A stretch of DNA of 64,000 nucleotides, taken from positions 62,001-126,000 of the forward strand of contig NZ_KB850070.1 of the NCBI RefSeq assembly GCF_000369525.1, written 5' to 3'. This document shows, in pieces, positions 46,050-54,293 of the stretch; positions within the stretch are counted from its first letter, which is position 1; each line of letters opens with the position of its first letter. Position numbers and translations under genes: made by a program. The notes below the pieces were generated by a model. The model worked only from the letters and a program-made list of their open reading frames with translations. It had not been told where the DNA came from and ran no database searches. The stretch is from Acinetobacter higginsii. Lineage in GTDB: Bacteria; Pseudomonadota; Gammaproteobacteria; Pseudomonadales; Moraxellaceae.

Positions 46050-46901
46050 TTATGTCGTCTGAGATAAAATTTGCTCACCAAGCACTGCAAAATCCAGTGC
46101 AGGAACCACGAAAGCAAACGCTTCGGCATCCTCATCCAAACCGAATTGTTGCAACAATTGAGGGGCCTCTAAGCTCAGAATCTCAGCCGCTTGAATCTGC
46201 TGAAACTGTACAGGCATCTGAATATCACCCTGCGACATTCGAGTCGGTTGATCAACCCATTCCGCCCATGCATGGTCTTGATCAACCAAGAACTCAACTG
46301 CATCCTCCCAAGAGCAAAATAACCGTTGCCATGCATCAGGTAATTGCTTTTTCTTGATCATCTGCACATCACTCTTTAAGGAATAACGTTCATCAACACT
46401 CATTTCTGTATGAATCAGGTGCTCTGTCCGTTGATGCTGAAACGTCGAAGCATATTGTGCAGGCATTACATCGCTGGCCAGACGCCCTCCTAAAACATAC
46501 AGTACTTGATCAACCACGACCTGCTCAAAGATCACGGTCTTGGGCTGTGAGTCATTCAAATAAAAGCGCCAGTTACTTTGTTTGGGTGAAGGCATAAACT
46601 GACGTAATTTCCCCAAGAAACTGAATCCAAAATGCTGATGCTGATAAGTCAAAATGGTAAAAATGGTTTTCCCATCTTTTTCCCATAAGGGTACATCTTT
46701 CGGATAGCGCAGACGTACTTGCTCAACATCAACCAACCAAGACAAATACACTACATTGCTGACCTGACTCTGCAAGCGCATAAAAGGCAGTCGTTGCATC
46801 ATCCTACGGCGGAGTTGTAACAACAAACCACAACTTAAAATAGGTGCTAAAAACCGAAGTATAGCGTTGGATATTGATAATTTTAAACGATGTCTATTCA
46901 T
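46050..46901 (-). CDS. DUF2071 (YqjF-like) protein
   Basis: A 283-residue protein that resembles the DUF2071/YqjF family: VVYLSWLVDVEQVRLRYPKDVPLW corresponds to the family N-terminus, followed by GKTIFTILTYQHQHFGFSFLG. The first ~30 residues are amphipathic and could touch the membrane. The fold is related to acetoacetate decarboxylase, but catalytic residues are not evident. Divergent from the HopJ-family gene. Family call is moderate. Confidence 0.6.
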   Translation of the reverse strand: MNRHRLKLSISNAILRFLAPILSCGLLLQLRRRMMQRLPFMRLQSQVSNVVYLSWLVDVEQVRLRYPKDVPLWEKDGKTIFTILTYQHQHFGFSFLGKLRQFMPSPKQSNWRFYLNDSQPKTVIFEQVVVDQVLYVLGGRLASDVMPAQYASTFQHQRTEHLIHTEMSVDERYSLKSDVQMIKKKQLPDAWQRLFCSWEDAVEFLVDQDHAWAEWVDQPTRMSQGDIQMPVQFQQIQAAEILSLEAPQLLQQFGLDEDAEAFAFVVPALDFAVLGEQILSQTT

Positions 46902-47041
46902 TATTATTCAATAAATTAATGCTCTGTTTGAGCATAAACTGCCGCCCCTATTACGTCCAGTTCAAATCGCGTCCAGCTTCTATTCTGCATTTTCAATGTT
47001 ATGATGCTTGCCATTGATTCAATCAACATGGAATTTTAAAA

Positions 47042-47374
47042 ATGGCTCAAAGCTTATTGGCACAACTGAAAGATGGCTCGGCAAAATTTGCAGATGTATT
47101 GGCATTTATCGAAGCACGTTATCAACATACTCCAACCGCCTTTCAGAATGGCGCACAATCGAATGCTGCGACTGAAAACCAAGGCAGTGCCAAAGTACTT
47201 AGCTTTGCCAAAATTGAAGGCTTGAACCAAGCAGATACGCTCAGTTTATTTGCGGAGCATTATGCATCGGTATTGGCAACGCCAGAAGCCACCGATCATC
47301 AAAATATCCGCCAGTTTATGCAACATGGCTGGGATGGCGTCAAATTTGAAGCTGAAGCACTGACTGCAAAATAA
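47042..47374 (+). CDS. HopJ-family protein
   Basis: A 110-residue protein of the family named after the Pseudomonas type III effector HopJ: FADVLAFIEARYQHTPTAFQNG and NQGSAKVLSFAKIEGL are typical. The family is common in free-living bacteria that have no type III secretion, so a housekeeping role is more likely than effector activity. Monocistronic with terminator. Confidence 0.85.
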   Translation: MAQSLLAQLKDGSAKFADVLAFIEARYQHTPTAFQNGAQSNAATENQGSAKVLSFAKIEGLNQADTLSLFAEHYASVLATPEATDHQNIRQFMQHGWDGVKFEAEALTAK

Positions 47375-47375
47375 G

Positions 47376-47401
47376 AAAAAGGAGGTTTAACCTCCTTTTT
47401 A
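47376..47401 (+). terminator. Terminator of the HopJ-family gene
   Basis: AAAAAGGAGG / CCTCCTTTTT stem with a short TTTAA loop. Confidence 0.9.
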
Positions 47402-47439
47402 TCATTTTGATTTATCAAAATTCTTTCTGTGTCGCCTGT

Positions 47440-48180
47440 TCAGGCATTAAAACCACCATCCACATCAATCACTGCACCCGTGATATAACGCCCGCTTTCA
47501 CCTGCCAGATGGAGCACAGTTGCGGCAATATCATCAGGTTGTCCATAATCAGCCAATGCCAGAGTCACTCGTGCAGCGTCGGCATGTGATCCATCAGCAG
47601 GATTCATATCGGTATCGGTTGGTCCTGGCTGGACAAGATTGACTGTAATTCCGCGCTTGCCCAGATCTCGCGCAACCCCCTTAGTCAAACCAACTAAGGC
47701 AGCTTTGCTGGCTGCATATAAACTAATTCCTTCACGACTTGCCCTTGATGCAAGACAGCTACCAATCGAAATAATACGCCCATCATCAGGCAAATACTTG
47801 CTTGCCTGCATGGTCGCGGCAAAAACTGCTCGTAAATTAACCGACATAGTACGGTCATAATCCTCAAGTGTAAGTTGATCTATCTGCCCCGTCAGAAAAT
47901 TACCCGCATTGTTGACTAAAATATCCAGTTGTCCAAGTCGGTCGACCGTAATGTCTACCGCGGTGATTACCTGACTGGCATCAACCGCATCAGCAGCAAT
48001 AACTTCTACACGTCGACCCAAGGCACGAATTTCTGTAGCGACAGCCTCAGCTTGTTGCTTCGAACGACTATACGTAATCGCCACATCTGCACCATGTTGC
48101 GCAAGCATACGAGCAATAGCCACACCAATACCACGACTTCCACCAGTCACGAGAGCAACTCTACCTGTAAGTGTATTCAT
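47440..48180 (-). CDS. SDR-family oxidoreductase
   Basis: A 246-residue short-chain dehydrogenase/reductase. The NAD(P) motif TGGSRGIG is at residues ~11-18, NNAG at ~88, and the catalytic Ser-Tyr-x3-Lys triad includes YAASK near 155. The ATG at 48180 with AGGGA upstream is preferred to a longer frame. It is divergent from a TetR regulator with shared palindromic operators, a standard autoregulated pair. Substrate unknown. Confidence 0.92.
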   Translation of the reverse strand: MNTLTGRVALVTGGSRGIGVAIARMLAQHGADVAITYSRSKQQAEAVATEIRALGRRVEVIAADAVDASQVITAVDITVDRLGQLDILVNNAGNFLTGQIDQLTLEDYDRTMSVNLRAVFAATMQASKYLPDDGRIISIGSCLASRASREGISLYAASKAALVGLTKGVARDLGKRGITVNLVQPGPTDTDMNPADGSHADAARVTLALADYGQPDDIAATVLHLAGESGRYITGAVIDVDGGFNA

Positions 48181-48301
48181 TATAAAAATCCCTGTTTTAA
48201 ACATAGTCAGATATTCAGTACTGTTCCAATTCATTACTCAGCCGACTTAATTAGCTGGAAAAATAATGATCGTTAGTGGGTCTTGGGTCAGCACCAATAT
48301 A

Positions 48302-48317
48302 TGTATCGATCGATACA
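48302..48317. promoter_or_regulatory. TetR operator 1 (perfect 16-bp palindrome)
   Basis: TGTATCGATCGATACA lies between the SDR and TetR genes. Confidence 0.7.
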
Positions 48318-48353
48318 AATGTAGGCTTAGTATTTCTGATTGTCAACGACTTT

Positions 48354-48369
48354 TGTATCGAATAGTATA
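48354..48369. promoter_or_regulatory. TetR operator 2 (degenerate copy) overlapping the regulator promoter
   Basis: TGTATCGAATAGTATA shares the left half-site exactly with operator 1. It covers the -10 (TAGTAT, 48363-48368) of a TTGTCA-17-TAGTAT promoter for the regulator. Confidence 0.6.
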
Positions 48370-48389
48370 TATCTAAAAAGGAGTATCAA

Positions 48390-49025
48390 ATGGCACAAAT
48401 GGGCCGACCTAGGACCTTTGAACGTGATCAAGCAATTCAGCAGGCCATGCATCTATTTTGGCAATACGGATATGACTCGACATCCTTGGCCCTGCTCAAA
48501 GCTAATATTGGCAATGGTATCAGTGCTCCTAGCTTTTATGCTGCCTTTGGTTCCAAAGAAGAATTATTCCGAGAAGTCATTGAGCATTACATCGCAACGC
48601 ATGGTCAGGTCACGAACAGTCTCTGGGATGAAAGTCTTACACCAAGAGAAGCGATTGAAAGAACCCTGCGCCAATCCGTGAAAATGCAAACCGAATCTAG
48701 TCATCCAAAAGGCTGTTTATTGGTTCTTTCAACGGCGACCTGTTCCCCCGAAAATATCCACATTCAACAACTCTTAACCCAGCATCGCCTAACAACTCAC
48801 GATAGATTTACACAATGCGTTCAACGTGCTGTGGATACAGGTGAATTAACGGCGGATACGAATATCACTGCTTATGCGACTAGCATATATAGCTTTTTAC
48901 TTGGCATATCCATACAAGCGCGTGACGGAGTTTCTGGTGCCTGTTTAGATGCAGCAGTAACAGAAATCATGTGTCACTGGAACTCACGCGTTGCCACATC
49001 ACAAGCCAAACGTCATCATGATTAA
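48390..49025 (+). CDS. TetR/AcrR-family repressor
   Basis: A 211-residue regulator with an N-terminal TetR HTH (GRPRTFERDQAIQQAMHLFW then SFYAAFGSKEELFREVIEHY) and a helical ligand domain. AAGGAG precedes the ATG. It probably represses itself and the divergent SDR gene through the two TGTATCGA operators. Confidence 0.93.
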   Translation: MAQMGRPRTFERDQAIQQAMHLFWQYGYDSTSLALLKANIGNGISAPSFYAAFGSKEELFREVIEHYIATHGQVTNSLWDESLTPREAIERTLRQSVKMQTESSHPKGCLLVLSTATCSPENIHIQQLLTQHRLTTHDRFTQCVQRAVDTGELTADTNITAYATSIYSFLLGISIQARDGVSGACLDAAVTEIMCHWNSRVATSQAKRHHD

Positions 49026-49059
49026 GTCTTCACCTAAAGCGTTTATTACAAAATAAAAC

Positions 49060-49082
49060 GGAGGCTCAACACCTCCTTTTTT
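49060..49082 (+). terminator. Terminator of the TetR gene
   Basis: GGAGG (49060-49064) pairs with CCTCC (49072-49076), then a T run. Confidence 0.75.
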
Positions 49083-49099
49083 CTTTCATTTTTTACCAT

Positions 49100-49702
49100 T
49101 CAAGGACGCGACAATTTCCGCAAGTCGGTACTTAAACTATAAAAATCTCCACCCATTTTGCCGACACTTTGAAGTTGCTGTTGATCAATCATCTGCCCAT
49201 CCCAGAGTCGATCATCAATATAGATCGATTTCACATCCAACAAAGCTACTGTTCCACCTAATGGAAGCGTACTCAGTTGAATGATTTCCCTTAACAGGCA
49301 TTCATAACGCACAGGCGCATGCTTTACCGCCAAGGCTGCGACCGCATGACTCGGTTCAGACTCAATCTGTGCAAAATCAAATTCGCTTTGCTCTGGTGGC
49401 AATAAAGCACAGGATAAATTCATCTTTTCCAGTAAGGCCGTATTGGCAATATGCACCACACATTCTCGTGTATCAATCAAATTGCGAATGGTATCTTTAT
49501 CCTGCCCATTTCTTGGATTGACCTGCGAATACCACAGAATAGGCGGATTACAGCTGGCGACATTAAAGAAGGAATACGGGGCAATATTAGCAACCCCATC
49601 TGCCGACAGGGTACTAATCCATGCGATGGGTCGAGGCGTAATCCCTCCAACCAGCAAGCGATAGATTTCATTGGCATCTAAATCAGACGTTGCAAAAATC
49701 AT
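49100..49702 (-). CDS. Flavin reductase-domain protein
   Basis: A 200-residue protein of the DIM6/NTAB flavin reductase family: RLLVGGITPRPIAWISTL, NIAPYSFFNVASCNPP and GQDKDTIRNLIDTRECVVHI form the FMN-binding split barrel. It follows the GFA gene on the same strand with 18 bp between them. Likely an NAD(P)H:flavin oxidoreductase or flavin-binding protein. Confidence 0.9.
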   Translation of the reverse strand: MIFATSDLDANEIYRLLVGGITPRPIAWISTLSADGVANIAPYSFFNVASCNPPILWYSQVNPRNGQDKDTIRNLIDTRECVVHIANTALLEKMNLSCALLPPEQSEFDFAQIESEPSHAVAALAVKHAPVRYECLLREIIQLSTLPLGGTVALLDVKSIYIDDRLWDGQMIDQQQLQSVGKMGGDFYSLSTDLRKLSRP

Positions 49703-49720
49703 GAGAACAACACGTCCAAT

Positions 49721-50131
49721 TTAGGGACGTTCAGCATATTGCGGTAAATCATCGGCAATACAATCCCATTCGGCTTTAGAAGCCGCAAAAATATGCATGC
49801 TTGGTTTTTGCTGCAAAGGTGTATCTAAAGTCCCTATTCTTAAGCGATAAAGCTCAGGCTGTGCATCGCGCGAACTGATCAGTGGAGAGCCACATTCACC
49901 ACAGAACCAGCGATACACGCCCGATGCAGCAAACTTTTTAACCAACTCTTCACCCTGAGTAATTTTAAAAGCTGCACTGCTAATCGGTGCATTGGTCGCA
50001 TAAGCCGTGCCATTGGCTTTTCGGCAACGCTGACAATGGCATTGTATGATCTCGCCAATGTCGCCATGAATCTCATAATGAATTCCATCACATAAACAAC
50101 TGCCACGATATATAGGCGAGATCTGAGACAT
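49721..50131 (-). CDS. GFA-family protein (glutathione-dependent formaldehyde-activating enzyme-like)
   Basis: A 136-residue GFA/CENP-V domain protein. Zinc-binding cysteines are seen in GSCLCDGIHY, IQCHCQRCRKANG and WFCGECGSPL. I use the ATG at 50131, seven bases after AGGA. First gene of a likely pair with the flavin reductase gene. Most family members have unknown substrates despite the name. Confidence 0.88.
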   Translation of the reverse strand: MSQISPIYRGSCLCDGIHYEIHGDIGEIIQCHCQRCRKANGTAYATNAPISSAAFKITQGEELVKKFAASGVYRWFCGECGSPLISSRDAQPELYRLRIGTLDTPLQQKPSMHIFAASKAEWDCIADDLPQYAERP

Positions 50132-50256
50132 TGCACATTCCTTTGATGATTTTTCCACTAAAAATATAGGCTAGATCTCATCCCCATGCAAATTACAAAT
50201 GGTATTTATTCAGAACATGTCAATTTACTCGGACAATCCTTTGCAATAATCAGCAG

Positions 50257-51519
50257 TTAAACCTTTTGGCTTAATACTGCTTGAGCACGTGCATGATCAA
50301 TATCCTTTTCCCAATCCGCAATTGCAACCGTTGCCACGCAGTTTCCAATCAAGTTGGTACACGCGCGTACAATCCCTATAAACCAATCTACTGACAACAA
50401 CAAAACCAAACCAATGGTTGGAAGACTCGGAATGACAGATAAAGTTGCCGCCAAAATAACTAGAGCTGAACCTGGAATACCGTGCGCACCTTTAGAGGTC
50501 ACTAAAGAAACCAATAAAATTGCCAGTAGATCATGCATGGATAAATCAATATTGCAGGCTTGTGCAATAAATATCACCCCAAGCGTTAGATAAATAGAGA
50601 ATCCATCCAGATTAAAAGAATAACCTGTCGGAATGACCAAGCCTACGGTTGATTCCTTGATCCCTAAATTTTTCAACTTTTTCATGATTTGAGGCAGTAC
50701 AGAATCAGAAGATGCCGTACCCAATACAATCAACAGTTCGGCTTTAAAATAATTTATAAATTTGAATATATTCAACCCTGAAACTTTCAGAATTCCACCT
50801 AAAACAATCAGCACAAATAGAATACAAGTCACATAAAACAGTAAGACTAAATAACCCAGTTGGACTAGCGAATCTACCCCAAATTTTGCAGTGGTGTAGG
50901 CGACTGACCCAAAAACACCGATTGGAGCTAGACGAATAATCAAAGCCATCATTTTAAAGAACACTTCAGAAAATGCTTCGATTGCCTTGCAAATCAGCTT
51001 AGCAAAATGTTTTGGAATCAATAATAATGCGACACCAAACAAAATCGCAATCAATAAAACTTGTAATATATCGCCACGGGCAAAAGCATCTACAAATGTT
51101 TTAGGAATAAGGTGGAGTAAGAAATCTGATCCTGAACCGAGACTATGTGCACGTTCGGTATAAACATTTAGGTCCTTAGCATCTAGTTGAGTAATATCTA
51201 TATTCATACCGACACCCGGTTTGAATACATAGGCAACCACAATCCCCAAAATCAGTGCAATACTGGTGACCACTTCAAAATATAAAATGGTTTTTGCGCC
51301 AACTTTTCCCATTTTTTTAATGTCATTTGCGCCATAGATTCCCAGAACAACCACACAGAAAACAATAGGCGCAATCAACATCTTGATCAATGCAATAAAG
51401 CCATCTCCTAATGGTTTTAACGCTAAAGAAAAATCGTGAAAGCTAATACCAATAATAATGCCGAGCATTAAAGCAAAAATAACTTGAAGAAATAGACTGG
51501 ACTTAAACTTCTGCCACAT
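50257..51519 (-). CDS. Dicarboxylate/amino acid:cation symporter (DctA/GltP family)
   Basis: A 420-residue DAACS transporter with eight helices and two re-entrant loops. Family signatures include the serine-rich SSDSVLPQIM loop, PTGYSFNLDGFSIYL (helix 7) and LVSLVTSKGAHGIPGSALVI; the last block contains DWFIGIVRACTNLIGNCVAT. It probably imports C4-dicarboxylates or glutamate/aspartate; I cannot choose. Monocistronic. Confidence 0.9.
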   Translation of the reverse strand: MWQKFKSSLFLQVIFALMLGIIIGISFHDFSLALKPLGDGFIALIKMLIAPIVFCVVVLGIYGANDIKKMGKVGAKTILYFEVVTSIALILGIVVAYVFKPGVGMNIDITQLDAKDLNVYTERAHSLGSGSDFLLHLIPKTFVDAFARGDILQVLLIAILFGVALLLIPKHFAKLICKAIEAFSEVFFKMMALIIRLAPIGVFGSVAYTTAKFGVDSLVQLGYLVLLFYVTCILFVLIVLGGILKVSGLNIFKFINYFKAELLIVLGTASSDSVLPQIMKKLKNLGIKESTVGLVIPTGYSFNLDGFSIYLTLGVIFIAQACNIDLSMHDLLAILLVSLVTSKGAHGIPGSALVILAATLSVIPSLPTIGLVLLLSVDWFIGIVRACTNLIGNCVATVAIADWEKDIDHARAQAVLSQKV

Positions 51520-51637
51520 TGAACATTCATCAATAACAAGATAAATATCAACAGTGCAAGAAACTCGCCAAGAGATAAAAATAGAGTGATTTAGAACATG
51601 AAAAATATATAAATTTAAGTCAATCCTTTTGGAAACA

Positions 51638-52840
51638 TTATCTTATAAGACTGTGCTTTAAGCGTTGATACACGCCTTCCCCCGCTGCACGCCCTGTTGC
51701 GAAACAAGCCGTCAGTAAATATCCCCCTGTTGGTGCATCCCAGTCCAGCATTTCACCACAACAAAATACGTAGGGATTGGACTGCAATTGCAGTTGTGGG
51801 GATACAGCACTTTGCTTTACCCCACCGGCACAGCTGATGGCCTCTTCGATTGGACGGAAACCATCCAAAGGAATACTCAACTGCTTAATTTGCTGAGCCA
51901 TTTGCTTGGCATCTGACCATAAGCTTTTTTCGACAATTTCTCGAAGTAGATTAATTTTGACAGTGTCCAAACCTGCTTTACGCCAGAGATTGGTCAAAGA
52001 CTGCTTTTTATTGCCCTGTAATTTCTTTTCTAATTGATCAATGCTGATATCAGGCAGTAAATCCAGATGTAATTGTAAACACTGTTTTTGGGCAAGCTGT
52101 GCTCTGAGATTACGACCCAGTTTATAAATCACGCCACTCTCAAAGCCGTAATGAGTAATGATGATATCCCCATGGGTTTGCTGTTCGGGATGCACCCACG
52201 CATTAACGCGCTTCAACGGCTGACCGAAACACACCTGCATGAACGGCGACCATGTTTTGAGCACGCCTGCATTACTGGCTTGGAAAGGCTCAATTTCATT
52301 TTTTGAGAGCCATTGCTGCCATGCACCATCACTGCCTAACTGCGACCATGATACTGCACCACAGGCCAAAATAATCGCATCATAAGTTGCATTAAAGCGC
52401 TGGGTTTGGTTCTCAATCATGAGTTGATTTTCAGATAAATCCACACAACGGTGACGATAGTGGAACTTCACCCCATCGACCATTAAGCGTTTTAACCATG
52501 CACGAAGTAAGGGGGCAGCTTTCATTTCAATCGGGAAAATTCGACCAGAGCTACCGATATAAGATTCGATACCAAGTCCTTGCATCCATTTCTGAATCCA
52601 CTGCGCATCCCATTGCTTCACCCAAGGCCCCAACCATGCCGCATGGTCATAGCGCTGTATAAACCTATCGACAGGCTCAGCATGTGAAATGTTTAAACCT
52701 GTTTTACCCGCCATTAAAAACTTACGTGCTGCGGAAGGTTTCTGTTCAAACACGTCAATCTCATAGTCATATTGGCTTAGAACTTCAGCAGCCATCAATC
52801 CTGCTGGGCCTGCACCAATAATTGCAACACGCTTAGGCAT
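51638..52840 (-). CDS. BaiN-like NAD(P)/FAD-dependent flavoprotein
   Basis: A 400-residue flavoprotein with the N-terminal dinucleotide motif IIGAGPAGLMAAE, the HI0933/BaiN block KFLMAGKTGLNISHAE, and C-terminal FCCGEMLDWDAPTGGYLL. The ATG at 52840 overlaps the trmB coding end by 8 bases and has AAGAG 7 bases upstream; a longer start lies inside trmB and is rejected. Coupled to trmB. Physiological role uncertain. Confidence 0.9.
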   Translation of the reverse strand: MPKRVAIIGAGPAGLMAAEVLSQYDYEIDVFEQKPSAARKFLMAGKTGLNISHAEPVDRFIQRYDHAAWLGPWVKQWDAQWIQKWMQGLGIESYIGSSGRIFPIEMKAAPLLRAWLKRLMVDGVKFHYRHRCVDLSENQLMIENQTQRFNATYDAIILACGAVSWSQLGSDGAWQQWLSKNEIEPFQASNAGVLKTWSPFMQVCFGQPLKRVNAWVHPEQQTHGDIIITHYGFESGVIYKLGRNLRAQLAQKQCLQLHLDLLPDISIDQLEKKLQGNKKQSLTNLWRKAGLDTVKINLLREIVEKSLWSDAKQMAQQIKQLSIPLDGFRPIEEAISCAGGVKQSAVSPQLQLQSNPYVFCCGEMLDWDAPTGGYLLTACFATGRAAGEGVYQRLKHSLIR

Positions 52841-53477
52841 CAGCTTGCTCTTGAGCGTGTTGACCTTGTAACGGTTCAAAATCATCAAAGCGGGTTTCAT
52901 AACCTTCTGGTTTTCGAATGATCAACTGTTGGCACAACTCGCCACGCTCTAAATATTTGATTTCAAAATGAGTTCGTGCAGAATCTGCTGCAATTTTTTG
53001 TTTTTCATGCGGCAGCTTCCACAATTCAATCAATTGTTGTTCTGCTTCATCAATATATTCAGGAATATTACTCGCCAAAGTAATTGTGCCATTCGGCTGA
53101 AGACGAGAGAGGAGAAACTCGAAGAATGGCATATTCAGCCAACGCTGCGCTGGATTATGCGGTTCTGGATTCGGATAGAGAATGAAAAATTGTTCGACTT
53201 GTGCAGGGAATAAAGCATGCACCACCCAAGGAAGTGCATCCGCATGAATCGGATTTAAATGTTCACGTGGTTCTAATTGATGCTGTTTCTGCATTGCCAC
53301 AAATTTTTCTTTGGTTCGCTCAATTGCATACAACGTGGTGTGCTGATTTTGCCCAGTAAACAATAAGGCATGTTTACCTTTTCCTGCCCCAATTTCAACG
53401 CAGATTGGCGTATTGGGAATGGCTATAAAATCACGGGGGGCTTGCATACGTTGTGCTTGAAATTGACGAATCGACAT
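52833..53477 (-). CDS. trmB: tRNA (guanosine(46)-N7)-methyltransferase
   Basis: A 214-residue class I SAM methyltransferase that makes m7G46 in tRNA. SAM motif VEIGAGKGKHALLF, the catalytic NPIHADALPW region and LYPNPEPHNPAQRW with the RLQPNGTITLASN block are TrmB features. The first residues are adapted to MSIRQFQAQRM. A MITE-like element begins 69 bp upstream. Confidence 0.93.
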   Translation of the reverse strand: MSIRQFQAQRMQAPRDFIAIPNTPICVEIGAGKGKHALLFTGQNQHTTLYAIERTKEKFVAMQKQHQLEPREHLNPIHADALPWVVHALFPAQVEQFFILYPNPEPHNPAQRWLNMPFFEFLLSRLQPNGTITLASNIPEYIDEAEQQLIELWKLPHEKQKIAADSARTHFEIKYLERGELCQQLIIRKPEGYETRFDDFEPLQGQHAQEQADA

Positions 53478-53545
53478 AATCTCATCAAACTATCTAGAAA
53501 TCGGCATAAGTCTAACAACTCACCTTACTTTTGCCTAATCTATTT

Positions 53546-53813
53546 AGGGTTTGTTAACATTTCACAAATGCTTGCGACAGAGAGCATTTTTTAGCTGATG
53601 CAAGGCATGACTTATGAAGTTTAGCTATTCTAAATGAATAAGTCATAACACAGTAGCAGCAAAAAATGCTCCTGTCCCATAGGGTTATGGCTAAAACCTC
53701 CCTAAACTTCGTTATGAAACTTGACAAGGGAATCGCCATTGTCTACGTTTCATGCCTTGTTTATGTCGTTTTAGCTAATAACGCAATGCATGGTTGAAAT
53801 GTCAACAAACCCT
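53546..53813. mobile_element. MITE-like element with 19-bp terminal inverted repeats
   Basis: AGGGTTTGTTAACATTTCA (53546-53564) and its inverse TGAAATGTCAACAAACCCT (53795-53813) agree at 18 of 19 positions, and similarity continues inward (ATGC then TTGCG) with a one-base indel. Inside are further inverted pairs: GAGCATTTTTT/AAAAAATGCTC (53582, 53661), ATGACTTAT/ATAAGTCAT (53607, 53638) and CAAGGCATGA/TCATGCCTTG (53601, 53750). At 268 bp with no coding capacity, this fits a miniature inverted-repeat element or the collapsed ends of an insertion sequence. No clear target-site duplication is seen. Confidence 0.68.
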
Positions 53814-53833
53814 CTTTGTTTTAGGAATTTTCT

Positions 53834-54025
53834 ATGCCACGTACATTCCCCTGCCCGCGTTGCGGTGAAGCCAGCACTTGGGAAGGTAATCAATTTCGTC
53901 CTTTCTGTTCGGAACGCTGCAAATTGATTGATCTCGGTGCTTGGGCCAGTGATGAATACAAACTCCCGACTCAGGATGCGCCACAAGCAGATCAAAAACG
54001 CAATGAAGATGATTATGAAGATTAA
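53834..54025 (+). CDS. yacG: DNA gyrase inhibitor YacG
   Basis: A 63-residue zinc protein with CPRCGE and FCSERCKLIDLGAW (four cysteine ligands). YacG binds GyrB and blocks DNA binding. AGGA lies 7-8 bases before the ATG, outside the MITE-like element that ends 21 bp upstream. In other gammaproteobacteria yacG often lies near coaE; here it is isolated. Confidence 0.95.
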   Translation: MPRTFPCPRCGEASTWEGNQFRPFCSERCKLIDLGAWASDEYKLPTQDAPQADQKRNEDDYED

Positions 54026-54036
54026 TCATCTTCATT
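54002..54036 (+). terminator. 13-bp hairpin overlapping the end of yacG
   Basis: AATGAAGATGATT (54002-54014) pairs perfectly with AATCATCTTCATT (54024-54036). The left arm codes for the last residues and the stop codon lies at the loop edge. The trailing T run is weak. Confidence 0.55.
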
Positions 54037-54293
54037 CTTTCAACCATTAGAAAGTTTTTCCCCAATCCAGATTGATGCATTTTAATAAAAATTTACACAT
54101 TTTAGATGTGTGAATTACATCACAGTAATTTACTTTTTTTTGACCTTATGCAAATCTTAATTCAAACATTGTAATGAATAAAAATAGCAAATAACTCACG
54201 ACAACTTATATCTCATACTGGTCCAACCTTAATCAAAATTTTATAGGGATCAGTTTGTTTAATAAAAATATTTAGACTTACTAGGATGTAATA

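Noticed and set aside
47042..47374. Type III secretion effector
   Set aside because: The HopJ name is historical; no secretion genes occur in the window.
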